A stretch of DNA of 25,761 nucleotides from UBA7398 sp947491605 (GCA_947491605.1 CANLJW010000017.1:1-25761); one strand, 5' to 3'; shown: positions 8,044 to 17,489, counted from the first letter of the stretch. The notes: a model not told the origin generated them from the sequence alone. A program made the numbers and translations.

Positions 8044-8934
8044 TTAAACGGCAGGTGCTGCTAAAAAATCAATCGAAATTACGACATTATCAACATGATG
8101 CACAATCCATGCATCACCGGGTTCGAGTTTAGTATTCGTGGTTTCTACGCCAGATTTCTCAACTAGATTTGCCATAATTTCCGGAAGTATTGGATTATGA
8201 CTGCATGCAATCACATTGCTATGTAAATTTAGGAGTTTTCTAATATATTTCAAAGGTTTATCTGGATTTTTAGCGTAGACATATTCACTTAAATCTTCTG
8301 CAAATATTAAATTTAAATTAAGGCTACGCGCGATTGGTGTAACAGTTTCATAACACCTGACCGCAGCTGATGAATGAATCTCTTCAATTCCGTAAACTTG
8401 CATCGTACTTAATAAACGTTTAGCTTGTAATTGTCCTAATTGAATTAGCGGCCGGTCGCCATCATCACCAATCCATTCATTTCTATCTAACGCTTTAGTG
8501 TGCCGTAACAAAACAAGAACATTTGTATCCAAATCAAAATTCATAAAAGTCTTTAGAATTGAAATATCGTCTGGACGGGAGAGTTTCACTTCAGCCTCAG
8601 AAATTGAAAACCACTTTACGACATCTACTTCACTTGGTTGTGGTTGACCTATTGCAGATATGAACCGAGCCGACCAATATTGCACATTCTTATTGATTCC
8701 GTTAGTTAAATAATTTAGTTCGCCAATGTATGGCCCCATAACTATTGAAAACCCGGTCTCTTCCATCACCTCTCGAAATGCACAAGCAATTGCAATTTCA
8801 TTCTCTTCTAATTTACCTTTTGGAAACGACCAATCGTCGTATTTCGGACGATGTATAAGTGCAACTTCTAATTCATCGCTATCGTTCCTGCGCCAAACTA
8901 TGGCACCAGCCGCAAGTACTCTGGAACTCATCAT
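8044..8934 (-). CDS. MutT1-like Nudix hydrolase fused to a histidine phosphatase domain
   Basis: 296 residues in two domains. The Nudix box Gx5Ex7REVxEEtGF is complete at residues 40-62, with REVMEETGF as its core. From about residue 138 there is a phosphohistidine-phosphatase domain beginning LVLLRHTKA (catalytic His145) with a second His in CSHNP. Mycobacterial MutT1 has this fusion and converts 8-oxo-(d)GTP stepwise to the monophosphate; it also acts on diadenosine polyphosphates. The ATG overlaps the ppk1 stop by four bases (ATGA), so it is translationally coupled to Ppk1. A second ATG directly follows and could be the true start. Substrate assignment rests on family resemblance. Confidence 0.88.
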   Translation of the reverse strand: MMSSRVLAAGAIVWRRNDSDELEVALIHRPKYDDWSFPKGKLEENEIAIACAFREVMEETGFSIVMGPYIGELNYLTNGINKNVQYWSARFISAIGQPQPSEVDVVKWFSISEAEVKLSRPDDISILKTFMNFDLDTNVLVLLRHTKALDRNEWIGDDGDRPLIQLGQLQAKRLLSTMQVYGIEEIHSSAAVRCYETVTPIARSLNLNLIFAEDLSEYVYAKNPDKPLKYIRKLLNLHSNVIACSHNPILPEIMANLVEKSGVETTNTKLEPGDAWIVHHVDNVVISIDFLAAPAV

Positions 8935-11048
8935 CGTTTCAATCTATCGATTAGCCGGGCGTGCAAAGAAACTAATTTCTTGCCGTGAGCATCTTTATCT
9001 TTTCTATGCCAAGTACCGTTTTGGTCTAACTCCCACCGGTCAATATCTTCGGCAAAATACCCTTCTAATTCAGCATTTAGCGTTGCTTTGTGTTCTGGTG
9101 TAATAATCTTCACAAGGGCTTCAACTCTGCGATCTAAGTTACGTTCCATTAAGTCGGCGCTACCGATCCAGAATTCGCTTTCGCCGCCATTGGTGAAATT
9201 GAATATTCTGGAATGCTCAAGAAATCTACCAACAATTGAACGAACCTTAATGTTTTCGGAAACTCCAGGAATTTCCGGTTTCAATGAGCAAATTCCTCTA
9301 GTTACTAACTCCACTTTTACGCCAGCTGTCGATGCTCGATGAAGTGCTTCAACAAATGATTCATCCAATAGTGAATTCAGTTTGAATCTAACTCCCGAGG
9401 GCAACCCTTTTTTGGCGTTCTCTATTTCTTTCTCAATTTTTCCTAACAATCCACTTCGCAAAGATCTTGGCGCCACGAGAAGTCTTGAAAATTTCGTATC
9501 TACTACGAAACCAGATAATTGATTAAATAATCTAGAAAGATCGTGACCGAGATCGGGATCCGAACTTATCAATCCCCAGTCTTCATATAAACGTGCGGTT
9601 TTAGGGTTGTAATTTCCAGTTCCAACATGGCAGTAGCGACGTAAACTATTGGTCTCTTGTCTAACAACCAAAGAGAGCTTTGCATGAGTTTTCATTCCCA
9701 TAAGCCCATACACAACATGAACTCCAGCACTTTCAAGTTTTCTGGCCCAGCGAACGTTTGCGAGTTCATCAAAACGTGCACGAATTTCCACAACCGCTAA
9801 GACTTGCTTTCCAGCCTCAGCCGCTTCAATCAAGGCATCAACTATTGGTGAATCTCCGGAAGTTCGGTAAAGAGTCTGCTTTATTGCTAACACCTGCGGA
9901 TCCCTTGCAGCGTTCTCCAAAAACCTAACAACTGAAGTTGTAAATGATTCATATGGGTGATGGAGCAGTACTTCATTATTCTTCAATGAGTCAAAGAAAG
10001 CCTCGCTATCCTCGCCCTCAGTTTCAAGCAGGAATTGTGAGGTTTTGCTCCTAAAAACTGGATATTTCAAATCTTTTCTATCAATATCCGCGATTTGATT
10101 TAAGCAAGTTAAGTCGATTGGTTCTTGATTGTGGATTACCTCGTTCTCGGTAATTTCTAACTCTTCCATTAATCGCTTCAATAAATCAGGTTTGATATTG
10201 CGATCAACTTCTAATCTCACTGGTGGGCCAAATCTTCGTTGGAGCAACTCCTGCTCCATGGTCTCAAGTAAATCTTCGCTATCTTCCTCTTCAAATTCAA
10301 AATCTTGATTCCTAGTTACTCTAAAGGTGAAATAATCCTCGATAGTCATCCCAGGAAATAGCTCTTGTAAATTCGCAATTATTACTTCTTCTAGAGTTAC
10401 ATATCTATATATCGCAGATTTTTGAGTTTTCACAAATCTAGGGATTACTGGAGGAACTTTAACCCGCGCAAAGAATTTATCACTTTTTTCTTTATGACTA
10501 ACGATTACGGCAAGGTTCAAAGAGAGTCCTGAAATGTAAGGGAACGGATGAGAGGGATCTACTGCAAGCGGAGTTAATACTGGAAATATCGTGTTTAAAA
10601 AGTATTCGTTCAAATAGGCTTTTTCAATATCGGTAAGAACTTTCCAGCTTACGATATTTATTTCTTGAACCTCTAACGTCGGTTTCAATTCTTGATGAAA
10701 CAGAACCGCTTGTCGGTCAGCCAACTCTCTACTTTTTATTAGGACTTTACTCAGTAATTCGCTCGGAGTTAGTCCAGCGATACCTTTTTGGGTAATTCCA
10801 TTTTCAATCTTACGTTTTACGGTGGCAACACGAATCATATAAAAATCATCTAAATTTGAGGAAAAAATTGCTAAGAATCTAACCCTTTCAAGCAGCGGCA
10901 GTGAATTATCTTCAGCTAGTTCTAAAACTCGTTGATTGAAATCTAACCAACTTAATTCCCGATCGATTAGAAAACTCGAAAAATCATCGGGGAATTCAGT
11001 AGTCATGGGTTGATTATTGAAACCTTTTATGAACGGGAAGTTAAACAT
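8931..11048 (-). CDS. ppk1: Polyphosphate kinase 1
   Basis: 705 residues, full family length. The N-terminal block ELSWLDFNQRVLELA (31-45) and FSSNLDDFYMIRVA (62-75) mark the Ppk N and head domains. The phosphorylated catalytic histidine is His455 in GMKTHAKLSL. AIKQTLYRTSGDSP (388-401) and CHVGTGNYN form the phospholipase-D-like nucleotide site. A second conserved histidine is in LEHSRIFNF. The enzyme reversibly transfers the ATP gamma-phosphate to polyphosphate chains. The ATG at 11048 has no ribosome-binding site but lies ten bases after a good -10 box, so the transcript would have almost no leader. MTTEF at residue 15 is an alternative start. It is followed directly by the MutT1-like gene. 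Confidence 0.95.
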   Translation of the reverse strand: MFNFPFIKGFNNQPMTTEFPDDFSSFLIDRELSWLDFNQRVLELAEDNSLPLLERVRFLAIFSSNLDDFYMIRVATVKRKIENGITQKGIAGLTPSELLSKVLIKSRELADRQAVLFHQELKPTLEVQEINIVSWKVLTDIEKAYLNEYFLNTIFPVLTPLAVDPSHPFPYISGLSLNLAVIVSHKEKSDKFFARVKVPPVIPRFVKTQKSAIYRYVTLEEVIIANLQELFPGMTIEDYFTFRVTRNQDFEFEEEDSEDLLETMEQELLQRRFGPPVRLEVDRNIKPDLLKRLMEELEITENEVIHNQEPIDLTCLNQIADIDRKDLKYPVFRSKTSQFLLETEGEDSEAFFDSLKNNEVLLHHPYESFTTSVVRFLENAARDPQVLAIKQTLYRTSGDSPIVDALIEAAEAGKQVLAVVEIRARFDELANVRWARKLESAGVHVVYGLMGMKTHAKLSLVVRQETNSLRRYCHVGTGNYNPKTARLYEDWGLISSDPDLGHDLSRLFNQLSGFVVDTKFSRLLVAPRSLRSGLLGKIEKEIENAKKGLPSGVRFKLNSLLDESFVEALHRASTAGVKVELVTRGICSLKPEIPGVSENIKVRSIVGRFLEHSRIFNFTNGGESEFWIGSADLMERNLDRRVEALVKIITPEHKATLNAELEGYFAEDIDRWELDQNGTWHRKDKDAHGKKLVSLHARLIDRLKR

Positions 11049-11058
11049 AGGGGTGTAT

Positions 11059-11087
11059 ATTCTAAATAGTTGCTAGACCTTCAACAA
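11059..11087 (-). promoter_or_regulatory. Promoter of the ppk1 - mutT1-like operon
   Basis: On the minus strand, TTGTTG (11082-11087) and TAGAAT (11059-11064) are separated by 17 bases. The predicted start of transcription falls within a few bases of the ppk1 ATG. I see no PHO-box repeat here. Confidence 0.5.
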
Positions 11088-11198
11088 CTCTCGACCCTTT
11101 CTAACCTCGAATTTTCTCTGAGACGAGGTAGTGCAGCTTCAGGAATTTCTGGCAGACTTTCGCAGGTAAATCTGGCGATGGTTTAGTTTGGAGGGCTC

Positions 11199-14198
11199 AT
11201 GTACGGCAAGTATTGGATGAGTCCGGAAACAACTTCGATAAATCGATTACCGATGCTAAATATGGAGCATTTGCATTCAATCACTTTAGATGGGCCGTGG
11301 CGCTTCCAGTTATTAGATCGTGCCGATGCATCTCCTGCAGGTAGCTGGAACATTGAAAACGTTCCAAGTTTGTGGACTATCAATAAGGGTGAACATCATT
11401 ATAAAGATTCGCCAATCTATACAAACACGCAAATGCCTTTTGATAATTTGCCACCTTCTGTACCACTGCATAATCCAACTGGAATATATGAACGAGATTT
11501 CACAATTCCGGATGCTTGGGAGAAGAAGCGAATCGTGCTTTCCCTGGGCGGCTTTGAATCTGTAGCGGTTGTAACAATAAATAATAAAGATGTCGGAATG
11601 GCTAAAGATTCTCATTTAGCATCCGAGTTTGACATTACTTCTTACATAAAAAAGGGTAACAATTCAATTCGTTTAAGAATTGTAAAATGGTCAGATGCAA
11701 CTTTTATTGAAGACCAAGATCAATGGTGGCATGGCGGTATCAGCCGGAGTATTAAATTATTTGCAACTGAGCATGTTTTTATCGAGCGTCTCTATCTAAC
11801 TCCAGGGCTATTGCCTGATAACAAAACTGGCACTCTGAAAATTCGCGCTTATGTAAATTCAATCAATGAAGCCCCACTCGCTGATTGGACTTTCCAAGTT
11901 CGCATAGTGGGAGTTAGTAAAGCTCAAAAAATGAGCCAAACTTTTATTAACCATAGTCGAACACTTTGGACTAAAAAAACTAGAGAACAGAAAGAAATTA
12001 CTGATAGCGAATTCCATGGAAAATATTGGGATGGAAATGTTCCAGATCCAGTTAAGAAAGTGCTACGCGAGTTAGATCCACCTAACCCTGGCTATGCTGA
12101 ATTTGAGGTAAAAGTACCGAATATTTCACCTTGGTCAGCCGAATCGCCAACCCTTTATGAAGTAGAAATTCAACTTTTAGATCCATCTGGCAAAGTAGCC
12201 GAGATTACAACTAAGAAAATTGGCTTCCGCGATGTGAAAGTTGTTGGAAATGAATTTCTATTTAACGGCAAACCAGTAATTCTCTATGGCATCAATCGCC
12301 ATGATTTCAATCGCGAAACCGGCCGAGTTTTAACTCGGGATATGTTTAGGAGCGATCTACTTGAATTAAAGCGCTGGAATTTCAATGCAATTCGAACTTC
12401 TCATTATCCAAATGATCCAGTTTTTCTAGATCTGTGTGATGAGTTAGGTTTCTATGTTATCGGTGAAGCCAATATCGAATCTCATGCCTTCCTAGATAGC
12501 ATCTGTGATGATCAGAAATATCTAGTTGCTTTTGTGGACCGGGTGTCCCGGATGGTTGAGCGAGATATCCACCATCCAAGCGTAATTTTCTGGTCACTAG
12601 GTAATGAATCTGGTTTTGGATTAAATCATTTAGCATCGGCCGCTTTTGTTAGAAAGTTTGATTCATCCAGGCCGCTGCATTACGAAGGTGGCATCCGAGG
12701 TAATTGGACACATGGCCAAGAAGTTACCGATGTTATTTCTCCGATGTATCCAAATATTAGCGCGATTGTTTCTTACGCAAAATCGAAAAAAGCTGACCGG
12801 CCGTTAATTATGTGCGAGTACTCGCATGCAATGGGAAATAGCAATGGCACGCTCGCTGAATATTGGGAAGCAATTCATTCCACAAAAGGTTTGCAAGGTG
12901 GGTTCATTTGGGAATTTTGGGATCATGGAATTGATCAGAAGCTTCCAGATGGTCGAATGCGCTCCGCGTACGGTGGTGATTTCGGCGAAGATAAACATGA
13001 TGGAAATTTCTGTTGTGACGGAATGTTCTTCCCAGATCGCACACCCAAACCAGCTCTATACGAAATGAAGCACATCGCCTCACCAATTTTAATTTCCGCA
13101 AAGAACGCTAACACTGGTCGTTTTACCGTGTTAAATAAGAACTTTTTTATAGATCTACAAGGGTACGAATTGGGATGGACGATTGCGGCAAATGGCGAAA
13201 TCCTCGACCGTGGCATAGTTAAGATTCCAAAAACTAAGGCGCGTGGAAATACCGCATTTGCCATCTCCTCTAAATTTCTTAAGCCGGCTAACCGTAGCGG
13301 TGAATCATTTATTACCTTTTCATTAACGCATAAATCACCAACCTCTTGGGCGCCAGCTAATTTCGAAGTGGCTTGGGCACAATTCCCAATTACAAGTAAA
13401 AGTATTTCAAAACCTAAAACTCTTAATACAAAACCAGTTGAATTTGTTACTGCCGAAGGCGAGATAGTTCTTCCTTATGGCGTAATTGCCCCCCAATTAA
13501 CGCTATGGCGCGCACCAACCGATAACGACATCATTGGATTATTTGCAGATCGTTGGAATGAATGGGGACTCCGCGATTTATCTCGCACGGATTGCGTAAT
13601 TACAAATAAAGCTGGAAAAATTAAAATTTCCAATATTTGGCAGAGCGCAACTGGCATTAAAATTAAGCACTCTCAATTAATTGAAAGTATTGCTGATGGA
13701 GTAAGGGTAACTGAATCGATCACACTACCGGCTCAACTAAATGATGTCGCCCGCGTAGGAACAAATTTTGAAGTTAGTGAAGATCTGCACAAACTAACTT
13801 GGTTTGGTATTGGACCTTCGGAAAATTATCCAGATCGTAAATTGGGAAGAGTCCATAAGTGGGCCGGCGCAGTAGCCGATCAATACATTCCATATGTTAA
13901 GCCACAAGAAAATGGCAGCCATGCTGATGTTCGTTGGTTTGATTTGACCAATTCATCAGGTAGAGGTCTTCATTTTGCACTTGATAAACCACGCCAAGTT
14001 ACAGTAACTCCGATGCGTTCAATTGATTTAGCTAACACAACTCATAACATCGACGTTTATCCTTCTGGAAATACTGTCGTGACTATCGATGCAGCACTTC
14101 GCGGACTAGGAACTGCATCTTGCGGACCTGATACTTTGGCTAAATATCGAATAAAACCAGGGGTTTTCACCTGGCAGTGGAGCGCAGAAACTATTTAA
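11199..14198 (+). CDS. lacZ: Beta-galactosidase, glycoside hydrolase family 2 (LacZ type)
   Basis: 999 residues with all LacZ parts: N-terminal sugar-binding domain (DQWWHGGISRSI at 174-185), TIM barrel (YGINRHDFNRE; FNAIRTSHYPNDP), acid/base Glu470 in SLGNESGFG, nucleophile Glu540 in MCEYSHAMGNSNG, and a C-terminal small-chain domain ending GLGTASCGPDTLAKYRI. It hydrolyses terminal beta-galactosides such as lactose or galactosylated glycerol and oligosaccharides. There is no signal peptide, so it acts in the cytoplasm on imported sugar. GGAGG just upstream supports the ATG at 11199. No sugar transporter or repressor gene is adjacent, so it is an isolated catabolic gene here. Its end lies one base from the convergent SGNH hydrolase. 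Confidence 0.95.
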   Translation: MYGKYWMSPETTSINRLPMLNMEHLHSITLDGPWRFQLLDRADASPAGSWNIENVPSLWTINKGEHHYKDSPIYTNTQMPFDNLPPSVPLHNPTGIYERDFTIPDAWEKKRIVLSLGGFESVAVVTINNKDVGMAKDSHLASEFDITSYIKKGNNSIRLRIVKWSDATFIEDQDQWWHGGISRSIKLFATEHVFIERLYLTPGLLPDNKTGTLKIRAYVNSINEAPLADWTFQVRIVGVSKAQKMSQTFINHSRTLWTKKTREQKEITDSEFHGKYWDGNVPDPVKKVLRELDPPNPGYAEFEVKVPNISPWSAESPTLYEVEIQLLDPSGKVAEITTKKIGFRDVKVVGNEFLFNGKPVILYGINRHDFNRETGRVLTRDMFRSDLLELKRWNFNAIRTSHYPNDPVFLDLCDELGFYVIGEANIESHAFLDSICDDQKYLVAFVDRVSRMVERDIHHPSVIFWSLGNESGFGLNHLASAAFVRKFDSSRPLHYEGGIRGNWTHGQEVTDVISPMYPNISAIVSYAKSKKADRPLIMCEYSHAMGNSNGTLAEYWEAIHSTKGLQGGFIWEFWDHGIDQKLPDGRMRSAYGGDFGEDKHDGNFCCDGMFFPDRTPKPALYEMKHIASPILISAKNANTGRFTVLNKNFFIDLQGYELGWTIAANGEILDRGIVKIPKTKARGNTAFAISSKFLKPANRSGESFITFSLTHKSPTSWAPANFEVAWAQFPITSKSISKPKTLNTKPVEFVTAEGEIVLPYGVIAPQLTLWRAPTDNDIIGLFADRWNEWGLRDLSRTDCVITNKAGKIKISNIWQSATGIKIKHSQLIESIADGVRVTESITLPAQLNDVARVGTNFEVSEDLHKLTWFGIGPSENYPDRKLGRVHKWAGAVADQYIPYVKPQENGSHADVRWFDLTNSSGRGLHFALDKPRQVTVTPMRSIDLANTTHNIDVYPSGNTVVTIDAALRGLGTASCGPDTLAKYRIKPGVFTWQWSAETI

Positions 14199-14199
14199 C

Positions 14200-14976
14200 T
14201 TAAATCGGCCACTTTGTAGGTGTTGGGTATTTAGGTGATCTGCCATCTCCGGAAGAGCGGCCGCGAATGCGACGTGACATCCAAGGAATTCCAAAAGTTA
14301 TGAACCACTTAAAATTCTTAAAGATTCGAATTGCTAATAAGTCTGTCTTCACAGGCGGCAGTGGTTTGCGCCAATTCTCATCAACGATTTTACCTAAAGT
14401 GAATAGAACGCCTTGCGCAGCTCGATAATGTCCTTCGGCATTCATATGCAAACGATCATCAGAGATAAAACGGCGATCTTTCCAAAATTGATCTTTATTT
14501 GGATCTAGCAAGATTGCGCCAAGTTCGTTAGCAACTTTGCGTGTATTCGCATTGAAAACTTCAAATCGCTTCTGCCAAATTTTCGCACTTCTTGTATCCT
14601 CGCCGGTATTTTCTAAAACACAAAATAACATCAGTGTGCCGCCACCGGTTGCGATCTTCTTTGCAGTAGCGGTGTATTCCGCAATAATTTTATCTGGGTC
14701 GTAGTTAGGACGAATCACATCGTTTGCTCCGGCATGAAATGAAACTAAAGTTGATTTACCTTCAATCAAATTGAGCGCAGCTGGTACTTGCTCACGTGCA
14801 ACTTGGCCGATTAATTTTCCACGAACGGCCAGATTTACATAAGAAAAGTTGGGGTTATCTTTAGCTAAGACATCAGCGACTCGATCAGCCCAACCGCGAA
14901 ATTTTCCATTAATTACTTCATCGGTCATGCCCTCGGTCATTGAGTCACCAAGTGCAATAAATCTCTGGTAATTCAT
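14200..14976 (-). CDS. SGNH/GDSL-family hydrolase
   Basis: 258 residues. Block I FIALGDSMTEG carries the nucleophile Ser12. The block III/IV region GAND (83-86) and the block V DRLHMNAEGH (Asp174, His177) complete the SGNH catalytic set. The family consists of esterases, lipases and deacetylases. There is no signal peptide, so a cytoplasmic role is likely. The last 60 residues, after the core, are basic with a hydrophobic stretch (NFKWFITFGIPWM), perhaps a membrane-contacting tail. It is the last gene of the carD - ispDF - cysS - rlmB operon, 20 bases after rlmB, with no clear ribosome-binding site. Its substrate is unknown. Confidence 0.88.
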   Translation of the reverse strand: MNYQRFIALGDSMTEGMTDEVINGKFRGWADRVADVLAKDNPNFSYVNLAVRGKLIGQVAREQVPAALNLIEGKSTLVSFHAGANDVIRPNYDPDKIIAEYTATAKKIATGGGTLMLFCVLENTGEDTRSAKIWQKRFEVFNANTRKVANELGAILLDPNKDQFWKDRRFISDDRLHMNAEGHYRAAQGVLFTLGKIVDENWRKPLPPVKTDLLAIRIFKNFKWFITFGIPWMSRRIRGRSSGDGRSPKYPTPTKWPI

Positions 14977-14996
14977 GGTTCTAACTTTCTAACTGA

Positions 14997-16088
14997 TTAA
15001 TTTGTTTTTCGACGTTTTTCTTCAATTGTGTAAAGTGCAATTGCCATCGCAACGCTTGCATTTAAAGATTCCACGCTTTGACGCATTGGAATCGAAACTA
15101 CAACATCACACTTTTCGCGCACTAGTCGGGAAAGCCCTTTACCTTCGCTGCCTACGATGACATAGAGCGAATCGGTAGCGATTTTCAAGCCATCTACCGT
15201 GTCTGAGCTCTCACCATCAAGGCCCACGATAAAGCAACCGAATTCTTTAGCATCTTCGATCGAACGGGCAAGATTTTTTACTTGGGCAATAGGTAATCGC
15301 GCTGCCGCACCTGCGGAGGCTTTCCAGGCAGTGGCGGTGATGCTGGCGTTACGTCGTTCTGGAATTAGCACACCATCAGCACCAAATGCTGCAGCACTTC
15401 TAACAATTGCCCCAATATTTCGAGGATCAGTAATGCCATCAACAGCCACAAATAGCGCGGGAGTTTTTGCGCGTTGGAATATTTCTTTCTGCGATGAATA
15501 TGCGTATGGCTTAACTATTAATGCAACGCCTTGATGGTTTGCCATTCCAGTTATAGATTCAACTTGATGCCGGGTAACTTCGCGAACCGTTAAACCACTA
15601 ACTCGGGCGTGATCTAAGATTTCTGTAATACGTTCATCAACATCTAAACCAATTGCAACGATAAGTTCTTTTGCTGGAATATTTGCGCGAAGCGCTTCAA
15701 CAACAGTATTTCTACCAGCAATTGTGTCCACATAAGTTGCGCTACTTTTTTCGCGAACTGCACGATCTTGACGTGGGCGAGTAGAACCACGTTTTTCAGG
15801 ACGACCGCGATCTGCGCCAGGTCGTTTCCCGCGCGATGTGGATGGGCGACCAGTTGACGGACGACTACTTGTAGATCTACCCGATGTTGGACGCGCACGA
15901 TCCGAAGTTGGACGTTCACTTCTTTCATCATCGGTCCGTTTACGTTCTGGTTTATAAGTTGATTTACGAGTCTTCGCTTTAGCAGCTACGTGATAAGGAC
16001 GATCTGCTGCTTTTGGAGTCGGGCCTTTGCCGCGCAAACCGCGACGCTGTTTTGCGCCCGGATTTTTGCCCATTTTTTTACCGGCCAT
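14997..16088 (-). CDS. rlmB: RlmB-like 23S rRNA (guanosine-2'-O-)-methyltransferase with basic N-terminal extension
   Basis: 363 residues. From about residue 119 the protein is a normal SpoU/TrmH enzyme: substrate-binding domain starting VDTIAGRNTVVEALR, then motif 1 ITDPRNIGAIVRSAAAFGA, motif 2 IVGSEGKGLSRLV and motif 3 VESLNASVAMAIALY. These form the SAM-binding trefoil knot. The family member RlmB methylates G2251 of 23S rRNA (E. coli numbering). Residues 1 to about 115 are Arg/Lys/Ser/Pro-rich and repetitive (RPTS, RPST, RPSTS units), probably disordered and RNA-binding. Similar extensions occur in other actinobacterial homologues. The ATG directly abuts the cysS stop (TAAATG), and cysS-rlmB pairing is common. 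A tRNA-modifying SpoU role cannot be ruled out. Confidence 0.9.
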   Translation of the reverse strand: MAGKKMGKNPGAKQRRGLRGKGPTPKAADRPYHVAAKAKTRKSTYKPERKRTDDERSERPTSDRARPTSGRSTSSRPSTGRPSTSRGKRPGADRGRPEKRGSTRPRQDRAVREKSSATYVDTIAGRNTVVEALRANIPAKELIVAIGLDVDERITEILDHARVSGLTVREVTRHQVESITGMANHQGVALIVKPYAYSSQKEIFQRAKTPALFVAVDGITDPRNIGAIVRSAAAFGADGVLIPERRNASITATAWKASAGAAARLPIAQVKNLARSIEDAKEFGCFIVGLDGESSDTVDGLKIATDSLYVIVGSEGKGLSRLVREKCDVVVSIPMRQSVESLNASVAMAIALYTIEEKRRKTN

Positions 16089-17477
16089 TTAATTCACACT
16101 CCAACGTGGTCCTTGTGCGGTGTCCTCGATGGTAATTCCCAACGAAGTAATTCGATCTCTAATGGAATCAGCCGCGGAAAAGTCTTTACGTAATCGGGCT
16201 GCTTCGCGTTGTTCCAGCAATAGCGCAATTAAACCATCCATTGCTTCATTCAAATTTCCACTTCCAGATTGCGCAAACGCAGCTTCGAATGGATCGCAAC
16301 CCAGAATCGATAAAACTCCTCGAATATTTGCAGCAGATTCACTTACGCTCTTTGAATCTCCCGATGTGAGCGCGCTATTCCCGCTCTTTAACCACTCTGA
16401 AACTAGGGCTAACGCTTGCGGCACTGCTAAATCGTCATCCATTAACTTTGCAAAATTTTTCGAAATTACAGGTTCTGGGTTCTTGCCTAAAGTTTCAATC
16501 GCACGGTTTAAGAAATTCTCAATTCTGCTAAAGGCGACTGCTGACTCTTCTAAAGCTTCAAAAGAAAATTCCAACATAGAGCGGTAATGCGCGCTTCCTA
16601 AATACCAACGAAGTTCTACGCCTCGCACACGTTTTAAAATTTCGGTAACTAAAAGCGAATTTCCGAGAGACTTACTCATTTTTTCACCAGCAGTTGTGAC
16701 CCAAGCATTATGCATCCAAGTATTTGCAAAGCTATATCCAGCAGCTTGAGATTGGGCAATCTCGTTTTCATGGTGTGGGAAAATTAAATCTAAACCGCCG
16801 CCATGAATATCAAAGCTTTCACCTAAATAAGCTTGGGCCATTGCAGAACATTCCAAATGCCAACCTGGTCGGCCAGCACCCCACGGAGTTGGCCAAGAAG
16901 GCTCTCCCGGTTTAGCTGCTTTCCAAAGTGCAAAATCACGCGGATCTCGCTTATATGTTTCAGCCGCATCGTCAGCTGGTAACAAGTCATCTAGTTTTTG
17001 ATTGGAAAGTGTTAAATAACGCTTCAATTTGCGGACTTCCAAATAAACATCGCCATTTCCTGGGGCATATGCCGATCCATTTGAAATTAAAATTTCCATC
17101 AGTTCAATCATTTGAGTTATATGACCAGTTGCGCGCGGCTCATAAGTAGGCGGCAATACATTAAGCGCCACATAAGCATCGCTAAATGCGCGCTCGTACT
17201 TCATTGCTACAGCCCACCATGGGGTTTTTTCTACAATTGCTTTCTGTAAAATTTTGTCATCAATGTCGGTCACATTTCTTACAAAAGTTACGCTATTTCC
17301 GGAAGCAATTAACCAACGCCTTAAAATGTCGAAGTTAACGCCGCTTCTAATATGTCCAATATGCGGAGCAGCTTGCACGGTAGCGCCACATAAATAAATT
17401 GATACTTCGCCCTTTTTAATCGGCGTAAAATCGCGAACAGCGCGCGTCGCAGTATCGTAAAGTTTCAAGGCGCTCAT
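16089..17477 (-). CDS. cysS: Cysteine--tRNA ligase
   Basis: 462 residues, normal for the enzyme. The class I HIGH motif is at 39-42 and KMSKS at 266-270. The zinc ligands Cys30, Cys210, His235 and Glu239 are all in place. It charges tRNA-Cys. An N-terminal start at MSALKLYDTATR matches the family, and it is distinguished from the mycothiol ligase MshC by its longer C-terminal helical region (FSRIENFLNRAIE to the DALR-like end). It lies nine bases after ispDF. A TAGAAT box that overlaps the ispDF stop codon sits six bases before its ATG, so it may also be transcribed separately as a leaderless mRNA. Confidence 0.96.
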   Translation of the reverse strand: MSALKLYDTATRAVRDFTPIKKGEVSIYLCGATVQAAPHIGHIRSGVNFDILRRWLIASGNSVTFVRNVTDIDDKILQKAIVEKTPWWAVAMKYERAFSDAYVALNVLPPTYEPRATGHITQMIELMEILISNGSAYAPGNGDVYLEVRKLKRYLTLSNQKLDDLLPADDAAETYKRDPRDFALWKAAKPGEPSWPTPWGAGRPGWHLECSAMAQAYLGESFDIHGGGLDLIFPHHENEIAQSQAAGYSFANTWMHNAWVTTAGEKMSKSLGNSLLVTEILKRVRGVELRWYLGSAHYRSMLEFSFEALEESAVAFSRIENFLNRAIETLGKNPEPVISKNFAKLMDDDLAVPQALALVSEWLKSGNSALTSGDSKSVSESAANIRGVLSILGCDPFEAAFAQSGSGNLNEAMDGLIALLLEQREAARLRKDFSAADSIRDRITSLGITIEDTAQGPRWSVN

Positions 17478-17483
17478 TGTCGT

Positions 17484-17489
17484 ATTCTA
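17484..17489 (-). promoter_or_regulatory. -10 box (TAGAAT) for cysS, overlapping the ispDF stop codon
   Basis: On the minus strand the TAG stop codon of ispDF is the first half of TAGAAT, which ends six bases before the cysS ATG. No ribosome-binding site precedes cysS. This suggests an internal leaderless promoter within the operon. Confidence 0.55.

Noticed and set aside
11106..11129. CCTCG...CGAGG inverted repeat upstream of lacZ
   Set aside because: Only five bases pair per arm around a 14-base loop, and it does not resemble a LacI-type operator.
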